From: Gracilaria gracilis
Lineage: Eukaryota; Rhodophyta; Florideophyceae; Gracilariales; Gracilariaceae
Direction of reading: 5' to 3'
DNA: 64,000 nt
Assembly (NCBI GenBank): GCA_030374805.1
Contig: JARGSG010000202.1
Coordinates: 310,001 to 374,000 of the forward strand
The notes below the pieces were generated by a model that saw nothing but the letters and a program-made list of their open reading frames with translations, was not told the DNA's origin and ran no database searches. The position numbers were made by a program, and so were the translations under genes. This document shows positions 30,120 through 41,424 of this stretch, piece after piece (position 1 is the stretch's first letter; each line of letters opens with the position of its first letter).

Positions 30120-32633
30120 TCATCCAAAGTTCTCTTCTCGGAATGCGAACCTTACTGAGCAACCATTCTCTTCCAATCTCTTCACCACTCTCTTTCCAAC
30201 ACCCACATCACGACTCACGGTCGAAACATCCAGGCCTCGCAGGTACGCACCTTTCAGTGCACTCACGATTTCCACCTTTCGAATACTCTTCTGGATTGAA
30301 TCTCCCATTTTGTGCGGACCGCAGAAGAAAACTCCAATAGTCGTGTCACTCTTGGCCCTTGAAGCTACGTCAGAGAAAACAGAGTCCCAGTCAGGACGTC
30401 CGAGATTTGAGTCTTGGATAAATTCGTCTCCGACACCCATCTCCTCATCGAGCTCCTTTTCTCGGGTCACGTATCTGTGCAGGCGAAGCTTCGTTCCACC
30501 AGCCAGTGGTTCCAACTCCTGTCGGAGCCACAGGTCGGTGTCCGACTTGGGCGTTGTCCACACAAAGTCAACTTCAGGTGCCTTCTCGTGTACGTGACAT
30601 TGGCATCTTCTGCTGGTGTCCGTCAGACGACGGCCGCCTAGCGTACCATGCAAGCGAGTGAGAAGCAGAATAAACATGACAGGGAGTAGTACTATATAGT
30701 TGAGGCCAACCACAATGTTGTCCAATGGTTCTCCGACAACCCAGGTGCGAATGTCAAGAGCGGTGGTGGCAATAGCAGCCGGCACGAGCAGGAACAAGTC
30801 CAATAAGCGGGTTCCAGAGAAGAAGCGCGACCCCATTACAGCGATCTCCAGCGCTACGGTCAAAGGAATCAAAAAGGTTACAAACAGACTCAGGAAAGTA
30901 TCTACAATCACAACCCATGGACCATTGCTAGTCGTCGGCTCGGAAAGAACTGAGACGAAGTCCGAAGCCCAGATACTCCCAATTGAGAGATTGACAATCC
31001 TGGCAATAAGACTGACCAGAAGAAAGAACTGAACGCGGGTAGAATGAAGAAACGTGAGAACATGAGAACGAGAATCGAACAAATTGATCATCTTCTGGCG
31101 GGCATTCGGAATTGCCTTCATGCTTGAGACAAAGATAGCATCATCCCTGTGGAACTCCTTCTTTCGTCGGTGTTGCCTTTCCTCTCCATCGTAGAATGAA
31201 TCAGAAGAAGTCAAATCGTTCAGCTCGTGTGCTCCATCATCAGCATCTGTCGAAGAATCTTCTGTGCTGGAGATTTGCGGCTCGTTTTGACTACGGCTCA
31301 AGGCCGCAAGGTGCAGCATACCAGTGACGAAAGCAGAGCGCTGCTCGTCCACGGCAGACACTTGATGGACTGCGGCGTCAACATTGACATCGTAAAGCTT
31401 TCGGATGGCCTTGTACATACGTTTCTCCACCTGCTTCATCTCAAGGTTGGCTTCGGACACGTGAGGCTGCTCAGGCTCCAAAGTTCCGTTTTCACGATTG
31501 AGATGGTGCAACTCCTTGCACACGGCGGAGAACGGCGTGGAGCCAATACCGCCAGAGATGAGCACAACGCGCTCGTATCCACGCACATGCTGGCATGGTG
31601 CACCGTACGGACCACGAACCAGCACCGAGATTGGCTCCTCATCATCGCCGTTCAGACGGTGCGCGAATTCCTCATGCAACGCGCCGGTCCAATCACCCAG
31701 CTTCTTGATGTACAGCGCAAGCGTCTCTTCGTGCGGCGCGGAAGCAATGGTGAACGGATGCCACTCGCGGTTGATTGAAGGTACCTGCAACTCTGCGTAC
31801 TGACCGGATCGGTACTGGAATGGTTTCGGCACGCGCAGCTCCAACACGTTGTCATCCTTGAAGAAACTGTTGGAGGCGGAGAGTTGCAAGGTGGTAGTGG
31901 ACACCTGTAAGCGTCGTAGAATTCGGTCGGTGAGGTAAATAATGAGGGTCGGCACGATGTACTTGTACGTCTCAGGTCTGTTGCGGTACATTCCATGGAA
32001 GATGAGAAGCAGGAAGAACAGAATGGCACCGATGATGTGCACGCGGTAGAAGAGCAAGAAGTGCTTCTTTCGAACGGAGGGGCGTACAAACCACAGCATG
32101 GTGGCGAAGACGACGATGAGGAGCGCGCCTGTGATGACGCTCATGTTGAAGCTCCATAGACCCCATTCCCACAGGTTGTAGCCGAAGAGCCAGCCAAAGT
32201 GAAAGCCGGCATGGACGACCACGCTAATGGCTGTGACGTAGCCTACGATAATATGCAACATGGGGAAAGCCTTGTCAAGTGGCAAAACGTTGGCGATAGG
32301 CGTATCACGAAGCTTTGTGAAGAGAAGGCGGGCAGCAAGCAAGATAACAAAAGCGGTGTTGAGGTTGAGCATGTAACCGGCACCACGAGCCACACCGATA
32401 ATGTATCGCATGACTGGACCTCGTAGAATGTTGTCCTTGAATTTGATCTCACCACGGAAGCCCCACAGAAACATTAGCAGATTGGCGGCGAAATAGAAGA
32501 TAAGGAAGAGGTAAAGGAGGGCGTACGTGGACAAATTTGCCTCGACGCGAGCGAAGAAGCGGGTGACACGCTTACCCATGGCCGGGTGGGCGTGAGCGGG
32601 CGGGTGCTCTGGAGCGGGCATTGTGGCGGGCAA
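30120..32633 (-). CDS. RBOH2, red-algal type NADPH oxidase
   Basis: An 837-residue intronless paralog of RBOH1 on the opposite strand. All key parts are kept: paired heme histidines in HIIVGYVTAISVVVHAGFHF and FYRVHIIGAILFFLLLIFHG, WHPFTIASAP for FAD, GGIGSTPF for NADPH, the inserted block with extra spans (SLIARIVNLSIGSIW onwards), FFCGPHKMG and the C-terminal FREENFG. The first about 115 residues and the second half differ clearly from RBOH1, but 31499-32212 is nearly identical at DNA level to 20786-21508. Both copies look functional. The N-terminal region of about 25 residues before the first span differs and may carry regulation. Confidence 0.95.
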   Translation of the reverse strand: MPATMPAPEHPPAHAHPAMGKRVTRFFARVEANLSTYALLYLFLIFYFAANLLMFLWGFRGEIKFKDNILRGPVMRYIIGVARGAGYMLNLNTAFVILLAARLLFTKLRDTPIANVLPLDKAFPMLHIIVGYVTAISVVVHAGFHFGWLFGYNLWEWGLWSFNMSVITGALLIVVFATMLWFVRPSVRKKHFLLFYRVHIIGAILFFLLLIFHGMYRNRPETYKYIVPTLIIYLTDRILRRLQVSTTTLQLSASNSFFKDDNVLELRVPKPFQYRSGQYAELQVPSINREWHPFTIASAPHEETLALYIKKLGDWTGALHEEFAHRLNGDDEEPISVLVRGPYGAPCQHVRGYERVVLISGGIGSTPFSAVCKELHHLNRENGTLEPEQPHVSEANLEMKQVEKRMYKAIRKLYDVNVDAAVHQVSAVDEQRSAFVTGMLHLAALSRSQNEPQISSTEDSSTDADDGAHELNDLTSSDSFYDGEERQHRRKKEFHRDDAIFVSSMKAIPNARQKMINLFDSRSHVLTFLHSTRVQFFLLVSLIARIVNLSIGSIWASDFVSVLSEPTTSNGPWVVIVDTFLSLFVTFLIPLTVALEIAVMGSRFFSGTRLLDLFLLVPAAIATTALDIRTWVVGEPLDNIVVGLNYIVLLPVMFILLLTRLHGTLGGRRLTDTSRRCQCHVHEKAPEVDFVWTTPKSDTDLWLRQELEPLAGGTKLRLHRYVTREKELDEEMGVGDEFIQDSNLGRPDWDSVFSDVASRAKSDTTIGVFFCGPHKMGDSIQKSIRKVEIVSALKGAYLRGLDVSTVSRDVGVGKRVVKRLEENGCSVRFAFREENFG

Positions 32634-32719
32634 ACAGAGCGCAGAAGGCTCGCAGGGGTAACGAAGCAGGAGGGGGAAGGTGCGGATGGAAAAAGTGAGG
32701 TGATGGCGGGGGAAGATGA

Positions 32720-32729
32720 CTTTTATAGG
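32720..32729 (-). promoter_or_regulatory. TATA box of RBOH2
   Basis: CCTATAAAAG on the minus strand, about 90 bases upstream of the start codon. RBOH1 has no equally clear box, so the two promoters differ. Confidence 0.6.
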
Positions 32730-33609
32730 AGCGGGGTGGTTAGTTTAGGGTAGCGTTGGTAGCGCTCTTTAACTCGAGAAATGAAATGGGCTTGTTACAT
32801 AGTATAACATCATATTATATCATCATGTGGAAAGCGATGAGCTAATGAGTAGAAACTGGACTCGGGGTAAGGGGGGAGGTGGCTTTTTTTGCGCGCGCTC
32901 CATTATGTAGCGCGCGCCAAATTCATCGCTGCGCGGGGCGCGACGGTTAGCAAGCGGCAGTGGCGCGGCGCGCGGCTTGTTGGGCGTCTTCGATGCTGCC
33001 ACCGCTGCAATGCAGCAATTGGCGCAAGAACATGTGCACAAGCACAGTTGTACCAACGCAGCCTCGTAGACGTCCTGTTGCAGTCAAGTCGATGCCCTTG
33101 CCACCAATGGAACCGCAGCAGCGCCGTCGCTCCCACGCTGTTCACGGTGCCGCTCGCCCTGCCGCCTCCTCCGCAATGCGCGCAATGCGCGCAAGCCCCC
33201 CTCCCCCCCAAGTCGAGTTGGGCGTCCCCCACATGCTTTTTCCTTACACCACCCCTGGTAGATAGATGAGCCATCCCCGCGTGCGGCTGGTGTCGACTCG
33301 CGCTTCGTTGTTCTCATAAAGAGCGATTGCTGGCTAATTAACAGCGTTGGTTGGCTCAAAAAAGATCTGGTTGATGCTTCTGTAGCATGCACACAAGACA
33401 CACGTGCGACACCGCTCATCATTCTTGTCAATCGCGTCCTCCTTTTAGATGCTCTCAGCATAGACGTGCAGCTTAAGAGAGCATATCTACATAATAGAAC
33501 CACACACGCTGTGATCCGTATCTATACGCCGAGCAATGTCGTTCACTAGTCCTGAACAACTCATTGTTCTCAGTGCGCGTTGTTCTGTCTCACGGTCTTT
33601 CGCTCAACA

Positions 33610-34015
33610 ATGAGCACCGAGAACACCAATCGCCAGTCTCAGCGTACGCCTGTACGTAGTTACAGTCATTCTGTATATCAATTTCGGTAGGTACTAACCT
33701 CGCACTTTTTTTCTCTCTCCAAAGCAACTGACTTCGAGTACCGCCCTCTTAAATCCTGCTCCTCAGCAGTTGGTGTATGTTATGTTTTCGACCCTCATTA
33801 ACCTTACCATGCTCTGCTGCCCACACGCCCTATACCCCTTTCTCGTACGGAACAAACGCAAGACGAGACGCACTCATCAATATCTAACAATAACAGTTTC
33901 TCGTGTCTCCACAAAACGAATAAGCAACATTAATAATTTCTCACGCCAACAGTTTTTACTCGCAATGGATCAACATTCCAACACCATTGCTGAGCGCTCT
34001 CTCGAACAGTTGTAG
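33610..34015 (+). CDS. Possible small three-exon gene, unknown
   Basis: ATG 33610 opens MSTENTNRQSQRTP, which ends exactly at a GTACGTAG donor. An intron 33652-33724 ends in tctctccaaag. Exon 2 (33725-33772) reads QLTSSTALLNPAPQQL and ends at GTGTATGT. A second intron could end with caacag at 33952, giving exon 3 FLLAMDQHSNTIAERSLEQL and a stop at 34015. All junctions are phase 0. The total is only 50 residues without a known domain, so this may be a small gene, the 5' end of a decayed one, or chance. Confidence 0.3.
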
Positions 34016-34240
34016 CTCCAACAACACTATCATTAACGTTCCAAACTTACATTTGGTCATCTCTGGCTTCTCCACTATGGAAAGAATTGAATGACTTGAG
34101 TCTGTTCATAGCTCACCTTTTCCGCTCATAATTTGAAATCACATCTATTCTTTGCGAGAAAAGCGACCGTCAGCGATGCGAAACGACATGAGCGTTTCTA
34201 AACCTCAGTATGTGTTTTCTATACTGAAAGAAATGTCGAA

Positions 34241-34395
34241 GGCCCCTTTTCAACGCCAATGGAGTTATTCTAATCGCAGACCAAACATAAAACTAGTCTA
34301 ATCTCAGACCAAATGTCAAAATTCCTTGCAACGCAAATGCTATTAGGTGCGAAATCCATTCGTCGGCGTTCATTTATTGGGCGTTGACATGGCCC
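34241..34395. repeat. Candidate MITE (weak)
   Basis: The left end ggccccttttcaacgccaat and the reverse of gggcgttgacatggccc on the right share most bases, including CAACGCC. The interval is AT-rich, with two related motifs (tctaatcgcagacc and tctaatctcagacc). No clear target duplication was found. Confidence 0.3.
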
Positions 34396-35377
34396 TGGAA
34401 CGGGCCAAAACGTGAAATGTCCCAAGTCAGGGGTCCATCCAATCTTCTGGCGAATTGTCGATGTTTTGGTTTATGGCTCGAACAATGTTTCTTGACACGC
34501 AAACTTCCAACGTTATAAAGTTTTACATACCCCAAGTACCAATATGCAAAGCTAGAAACGCAAGTTGCGTTGACAGTAATGAGGCTTCAGCAATTCCATA
34601 GTTATATGTTTGCCATCAATACCAATGACATAAGGCAGTGCAGTTCTTTTTTCTTTTCATGTATATATATATAATGAGCGCGGCCATGCTATTGGTAAAG
34701 TGAGGGTTCAATCGGGGAGTGGAGTTGGCGCATTGAATCACAACGCAGCGGCAACGAGGAGGTTGGAGCATGAGTACTCTCATGTGCTCTGGCCAACCCT
34801 CCGACGCACGTCACTGCACTGAGTGGGCCAATGCTCAGTCTTCCACAGGTTTAGGCGTTCCAAATTTACAAAGACGACATTTGATCCACGTCTTCCTGTG
34901 CAACAAAACATATCTTTATCCGACCCTATCTACTTTGTGAGCTCAAGTTGTATGATGGCCGATAATGGTGAGAATCATTGAGCACTTTGGTGTTCCTCGC
35001 TGTTGATCTTCATGTTTTTGGGAACGTAGGTGACACGGTTCGAGTAGGTGCTCTAAGTGCGCTGGTACACCGCAAAGCCTCCATTCCACGCGTTCAGTAA
35101 TTCCCCATTAGGACGACAGCTTCTGGGGCGGGATTGGTGGGTACACGAGACAGATCGGGTCGTCATCGCGAAAGCCGCATCCGGACGCGGTCATGATCTG
35201 GGCATGAACGCGGAGGTGGTGGTCAATTGTGTTTGGCCTTGTTTAGGAGGAAGTGCTAAATGTAGATATAACATTATAGCTCTCCTATTGCTTTGTTATA
35301 AGGAGCAATGGACCACATGTGGTCCAAAGAAGAAGAAACAAGTAGAGGAGGTGGTCGCTGGCGGGCCGAAAATCTAT

Positions 35378-35412
35378 ACTTCGTCTTTAATCGTCTTTAA
35401 TCGTCTTTAATA
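35378..35412. repeat. 10-bp tandem repeat cgtctttaat
   Basis: Three and a half head-to-tail copies of cgtctttaat in AT-rich intergenic DNA. Confidence 0.85.
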
Positions 35413-36059
35413 AATTCTCTTCTCGGAAGAAATAATTTTTGTGATTTCTACGTGGTGGAAAAAAAGAGATCGACAGGCTGGGCCGAGTCTGTCGGACAGA
35501 CAAAGCTTCAGCTTACAAAAACATCTGCCTGGGTGAGCCTGAGTCAGGCTGCCTGACTATCTACATGTACAGTTCGCGTTCAACGCCCCTTGCTCAGAAG
35601 CAGTTTCTTTCTGCGAGAAAGGACGTGTAGAGCCAAGAGGGCTAAAGGGTAAAGCATTGGCAACTCTATTACTTACCAGGGTAGATACTGCGCTTTTTAT
35701 ATCGACGGTATGGTGCGAGCATGGGGTCGCAGCTGAAAAGCCCCCCGGTGCGCTGCGATCAGGATTCACGGACAGCGGAGTGTCCTTTAGGGACAAGTTA
35801 GTCTCCATCCCGAAAGGACACATGACTGGAAGAGGAACATCCGCATGTTGCACATGAAGAGACCACCACCTACGCACTGTCGAAGAACGATGGGCACCAA
35901 CTAGGAAGCGACAAGAAGGTGGCGCTTGTCGGATGCTGTTTCGACTTTCCTTGTCAACAACGAAACTGCGAGTGTGTGGGAACCAGTGAAGACTAAAATC
36001 ACGTTTTGTCCCGATTCGCTCCACGAACGTATCGCTACGCGCTAAGCTCTAGTATGCCG

Positions 36060-39000
36060 TCAGAGACCTTGCGGCAACCACTGCTCAGAGCAGTGCTCAG
36101 AGGAGGTCTCAGAACATGACAGATAAGAAGAAGAAGACCAAGAGTCCCAAAAAGACGAATCGAAACTGTCTCGGGCTTTTTTTCTGTTCAAACGCAAGGA
36201 TCTCATGTCGGGTATCTGCCATTCGCATGGATTGCTCGAATCATCAACAATGGTGCAGAATGTGTACGGAGAAGTGAACCACAAATTGCCAAGTTGTGCC
36301 ACAGGAGCTTCGCACGTAGCGAGAACCATTCGGCTCTCCTTCCCATATTTGTGAGTCACCTGGTTGTTCGATTCAAAGGAAGGAATTGCGCTGAAGGACC
36401 TCCAGAGCGGCCCTGTACAATGTTTTCTGCTCGTCTCGTTGTACTTTCCGTCCGTCAAACGCCAATAGCGACGATTTCCACGTTTTCTTGAAGAATGGGA
36501 ACTATTTGACACGATCAGCGAACAGTCATCGTTCACGGCCACAAAGCCCACCTCCTGATCGTGATCGATGCGATCTATCGATTCGCCACTCTTTGCATCC
36601 CACACCATAACCAATGTACCGTGAAACGAAACCACTCGTCTTCTATCTTGGCTCATTGCTAGGTGTGTTCTCATCCGTGATTTCACGCGTTTCATAGAGG
36701 ACCAACTGCCTTCGTCTACCGGCATCTGCTCCGCCTTTTTGCAGTCCAAATGCCTGTCCAAATGCCACACCCGAACCGTCCTGTCCATGGATCCAGATAT
36801 CAAACGCACCCCGTCCTCGCTAATCGACACGCTCAGCACTGGCCCGGTATGTCCAGTGAGCTGCATCTCCATCGGTTCGCTGCGCTCGTCCCGCACAAAA
36901 ATCGTCCCCCTTTCACAGCCACATACCACTAGCTGTCCGTCGCATCCTATAGCAACGCAACTTGCAATATCGGGATACAGACGCTTTTGCCTGGTAGTCT
37001 TTTCGTCTCCCAAATGCCAAAAAAGCACAGTGCCGTCCAAAAAACCAGCAACCACTCTAGCCGCCTGTGACATCCTATCGCAACGCAACTCAGATCTTCC
37101 CCTACTTCGTAATCCAGGCACATTTGGGCAGTAGCCTTCTCATCATCCAAATCACAGAAAAACATAGTCTTGCTACTGAAACCAGCCACCACTAGCCGCC
37201 CGTCCGGGCTGATCCTCACACATTCTGCTCTGGTGTGAACCTTGAACTTTCTCATCACGCGATCGCGTTCAACATCAAATGCGACAATCTCTTCAGATCC
37301 GTCAGAATACGACTTGCTTGTACTCACCGCGCGCTTTCCATCCCCACTGAACTCAACACGGCCCTTGAGGAGACGAAGCAGCCTTACAGACAATCTTCGT
37401 CCTTGGAAGCTTATCTCTTGAGCACGGCTCATGCGAAGCGTCCCCCCGCGATCATAATACAGAAGGTAGTCTTGCCCGTCTATAGTAATGATTGTCAGGG
37501 AGAATGAGACCCTCAGATGGTGGGAGCCAATACTCCTCGACGCTTGTGTTTGAAGTGTTCCACTCGCAAAGTTATACTCTGTTAAGCCAAATGTCATGTC
37601 CTCGACGTAATAGGTCCCCCATCCGTCGTGATCAGGGACATATCCCCAGAGAAAGCGTACCTTTTCCTCATGCTGAACCACAGAAAATACTGACCCTGGG
37701 CTGCAGAGAACCTCAGAAGCAGCGCCACCGGCCTGCTGAAGTATCCCTATGGATGCTTTTGCCCACGGCCTTGGTGCGCATTCTTCGATCTCCTGAACAA
37801 ATCTTCGTGTTCTCTCACATTCCCTGGCGTGCGATAGTAGCCGGCCGTGTATCTGAAACCATGCTTCCCTTTTGTTCTCACACACGTAACTGCAACCCAT
37901 GCGCACCGCCATTCCTACCATTTCTAAGTGTTTGAGCAGGTCTTGGTTGTCATGAACGGCTTCACGAACTACCTGCTTTCCGTGTTCAAGATCCTGATCC
38001 ACTTGGCACATTCCACCTTCCTGAACTCTCTTGACTATCCATTGGGGTTTTGATAGCAACCACAGTAGTTGTTCATCGTAGGCTGCACTTCGGAGAACCC
38101 AACATACGTTATCGTGAATGTACCCGTCATCTTCCACATCCCACCATGCACATGACCCATTCTTGGTCTCTGCTACCTGCTCAGTACTGTCATCACCCAC
38201 ATCACATGTCTTCCTCTTTCTTTTACGCAGACGCAATTTGTACCAAATCCTCTTTTCGCCTTTCACCTTGCTCTGACTGACTTGCTCTTTCATAGATACC
38301 GCGCCGACGCCCTGTCTCTCTCGTTCCTGTGAGATATAGTTGTTAATGAGTCTCCTGAAGAAGCCCTTCATCTCATTCCGTTCCTCCTTCGCTTTACAAA
38401 CAGCAATATCAATAATGATATCATGAGTTTGAATGAACGCATCCGAGCCATTGTAAACCTTGCGAATGACAGAGACTTCGTCAAGCCTGTCCACAATATT
38501 CTCGGTTTCCGCCAGGCTCTGCAAACCCCACAAGTTTCTCAACATATTCATAGGAACCATCTTTTGCTTCTGAAGAACACATAGCGCTCGAAATCTTTCA
38601 TGAAAACTCCCATCCTTGTCGTGAGAATCCAATACATCCAAGGAATTATCGACAACCATCCGCATTGGACCGTATCCTGTCTGTTCCCCGTCTACAATGC
38701 TCTCGGAATTGGAGCGTAAGAGGTTGTAGTATTGCTGCCATCCGTTCTCGAAATCATCCACGCGATGGCGACAATAGCTGCCTACCGTAGCACCAGCAAT
38801 TCCTAACGCCAGGGGAAGTCCCTGACATAGTTCCAAGATACCTCTCACCGCGTCTTCGTTGCTTTCTTTGAGATTTTGGGTCCACGTGAAGTCGGCATGT
38901 GTCATCAGCATCTGTCGAGTTAGATCGCAATGTGGCTTTTTGGCTGAAAACTCTACCACTTGATCATTTTCGTTTCGAAACCTTTGGTCCCTTGTAGTAT

Positions 39001-39895
39001 ATACCAGAAGACTGGAACTGTTCAACATAGCGCAAAGCATACGAAGTGTACCAGAGTCAATTCCATTTATCCACCAGATGTCATCCACAAGAAACAGACA
39101 AGTACGAAATCTGAACCAGATTGATGCCTTATCTGTTGCCTGCTGTAATGTCTTGACATTCCTCAACTCTTTCTCTAAAGATGACCCACCGGTCCGTTGA
39201 ACCAGCGTCGCGATACCATTAATTATATCAGAGGGTTTGGCGTCGTTTCCGAGTTGAATATATAGTGTACCTCCTGGGAATCTGTCCCTGATTTGCTCAT
39301 CCATCGGAAGCCCTCGAATAGCACATGACTTCCCAACACCACCTGCTCCAGAAGCAATGACCCCAACAACTCCACTTCCGCTTCCTAGAACTGCGGCCTT
39401 CAATTGACCTTCATGTGTGGATGTGGTGCTGTAATCCAGAGTAAGACGCGGTGGATTTGCCGGTACATTGTTATCATGGATATACGTATCTCGTTCCGCA
39501 CTAAATGCTTCGGTCAGATTTGGAGAGACCATGGTTTTGAGAAACTCGAAAAAGTCGTTCAAATCCGCTGCACAATTGTCCAAGACCTGCTTCGCTCGTC
39601 TCACACGACTTGTAAGTGTTGGATTCTCGATGCCGGCTTGCACCTCCTTAAGCTTCTCCAGATTCATTTCCAAGGTTTGAGCATACTTAGCAATGAGCTT
39701 GACGGTCACCGTATCTGACGTTGAGAACGATTCGAGTTCACGCAGTAACTCTTTCGCCAATTCATGACCAAGTTGGATGCGCTTGAGCGTGTCCTTGTTG
39801 TCCTCTGCTATATCCTTTCGTGCATATGACCTGTTGATGACGCTTTCGATCTTGTCAAACACGCTGAGCACTTCTGACGCTTTCACTGATTGCAT
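36060..39895 (-). CDS. NLR2: NB-ARC and WD40 protein with one frame break
   Basis: The first frame (39895-36947) encodes a helical N-domain (1-130), the signature NPPRLTLDYSTTSTHEGQLKA, the P-loop ASGAGGVGKS (181-190), Walker B CLFLVDDIWW (266-275), SLLVYTTRD, GLPLALGIAG and an MHD-like QTHDIIIDIAV, then a long linker and the first WD40-like blades. A second frame (to 36060) continues the blades with VVAGFLDGTVLFWHLGDEK and LISGSMDRTVRVWHLD, and ends in a Ser-rich tail. Homology passes from one frame to the other near 37070-37085, so one indel, or an assembly error, splits the propeller. The repaired length is not needed to see that only the WD40 part is affected. It is divergent from RGG copy C across 1.5 kb. 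Confidence 0.85.
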
Positions 39896-40517
39896 TTCCG
39901 AAGGCTTTTGCGTAGCATGGCCGATTATGTGATGGCATTAACGTGTTTCGCAGGCGACTTTTCGAAGAAGGCCCATTTCCATATCTCCAACATGCCAACG
40001 CTGAAGTTGGCCGATGTGATTACGAGAGACGAGACGAGACGTAAGGCGACCAAAATGAATTTCCTGCACATCTGTGTTGCTGTACAGTAAGGCTAGGGTA
40101 GAGAAAAACGTTGAACAACTTCGGTGCCATTCGTAAGTTGCATCCCCTTTCACAATACCGATCCCGTAACCAGAGAGGAGATTGATTGTCTTGCCTACTA
40201 AAGGCGACGAAAACGAGACAGAGCCGGTAACAAACGCCGAAGATGGGGATGGTGAGTGAATGCAGGAATTTGTGAAATAATTTGCATTCCCATCCCGAAT
40301 ATGGCTCAAATTCGTTCTACTCTGTAAGCGGAGTTTGAGCCAATGGCTTTGTCAGGAGATCTTGGCTGGTGTGTATCGCGCACAGCTAACTTTACCCTTG
40401 ACCCAGCCTCTTCAAAGTGTTGAGTTTGACACTGGTGCGAACGGCAGAGTTTCCATGTGTGTTTCGATCGGTTGCACCGCAGGTGCAATTATGTGTGCAA
40501 ACCGCCGTCATTGTTGA

Positions 40518-40850
40518 TACCTTGAGATAGAGGGCTTCGTTCTGCCTCTTCGCCAGACAAAGATCTTTGAATCAGCTCGAAAGCTTGCGGACTATTCAGA
40601 TGGCAAGGACCATAGAAACGACAGGTCAGCCACTCCCATTGAGGCGATCATTATCAGTGCTGCGTTCCATCACCTCAAGAAATTCATGTTGCTGAAGATG
40701 GTCTTCCTAAAGCTACAAGAATGGTTCACGAACATACATATGATTTATGAAAAAGACATAGCCGCATCAGCAAAATGAATAGCAGAAGCCTTGGCCAGCC
40801 AGCACATCTTGGATTTGGTGTTTGAGAAAGTAAAAGAAAAGCATGGATGA
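40518..40850 (+). pseudogene. Degenerate coding segment in NLR2-RGG intergenic region, copy C
   Basis: A 110-codon stretch with one internal TGA at 40776 reads YLEIEGFVLPLRQTKIFES, ARKLADYSDG, then IEAIIISAAFHHLKKFM and LKLQEWFTNIHMIYEKDIAA, then LASQHILDLVFEKVKEKHG. The homologous segment at 48430-48763 (minus) keeps most of the same residues although its own frame is more damaged, which argues the ancestor was coding. I do not recognise the family. It is absent from the shorter intergenic regions of copies A and B. Confidence 0.55.
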
Positions 40851-41369
40851 AATCAGTAGCGCTGTTGGAAATGGAGCCTCGCATGCTGACAGCTTCAGAC
40901 GAGACGAGCTGGTCATGGTGGTGAACCTTCGACCAACCTTGCGAATTTCTTTCTTGGTTTAGATGAAGAGATTAGCTCGGCCATGGATATTTGCCCACCG
41001 GAACAAAAAAGAAATCACGATCTACTGTCGATGTGGATGATGCCTCTACGTCAACCACCCAAACGAGTTGAGAATACTTTTTGGAATTACCACGGTGGAC
41101 AACCGACTACTCATTGCTAATTATCATAATCAGCAGTATGTCGCGCATCGCCGTTTTTTTGCTCGCGTGACGTTCGCGTGTGCTCATTACCAGTGAAGAT
41201 CAAGCAGTCGCCTTTGTGACTGGTATATGCCACAACGCTTCTTGGACTTTGCTCAGCAAGTAGCCGTGTCAATTCGAAGCATGTTGGTTCCCACTTTCAC
41301 AATTTGAACTCGTTGTCTGAATGATGGTTGCACGTTTCACAATTGAAACTCATTCTATGAGCGTACCGG

Positions 41370-41376
41370 TATATAA
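41370..41376 (+). promoter_or_regulatory. TATA box of RGG copy C
   Basis: TATATAA within CCGGTATATAAGCGAAG, the same core promoter as at 3481-3487, 7449-7455 and 47896-47902 on the minus strand. The nearest conserved ATG is about 50 bases downstream at 41425. Confidence 0.7.
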
Positions 41377-41424
41377 GCGAAGAAAACATAACAACTCTTG
41401 AGACAGGCTCGAGAACCTATGACG

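Larger units (their letters stand above)
32740..36055. other. Intergenic region between RBOH2 and NLR2
   Basis: Apart from the possible small spliced gene at 33610-34015, a weak MITE candidate at 34241-34395 and a 10-bp tandem repeat at 35378-35412, no gene is supported. Frames such as the 155-codon one on the minus strand at 35557-36024 show no domain and I do not call them. Confidence 0.4.

Noticed and set aside
35557-36024. 155-codon minus-strand frame
   Set aside because: No domain, composition or promoter support. A short APGGF-like match to a frame near 24.8 kb looks like coincidence.
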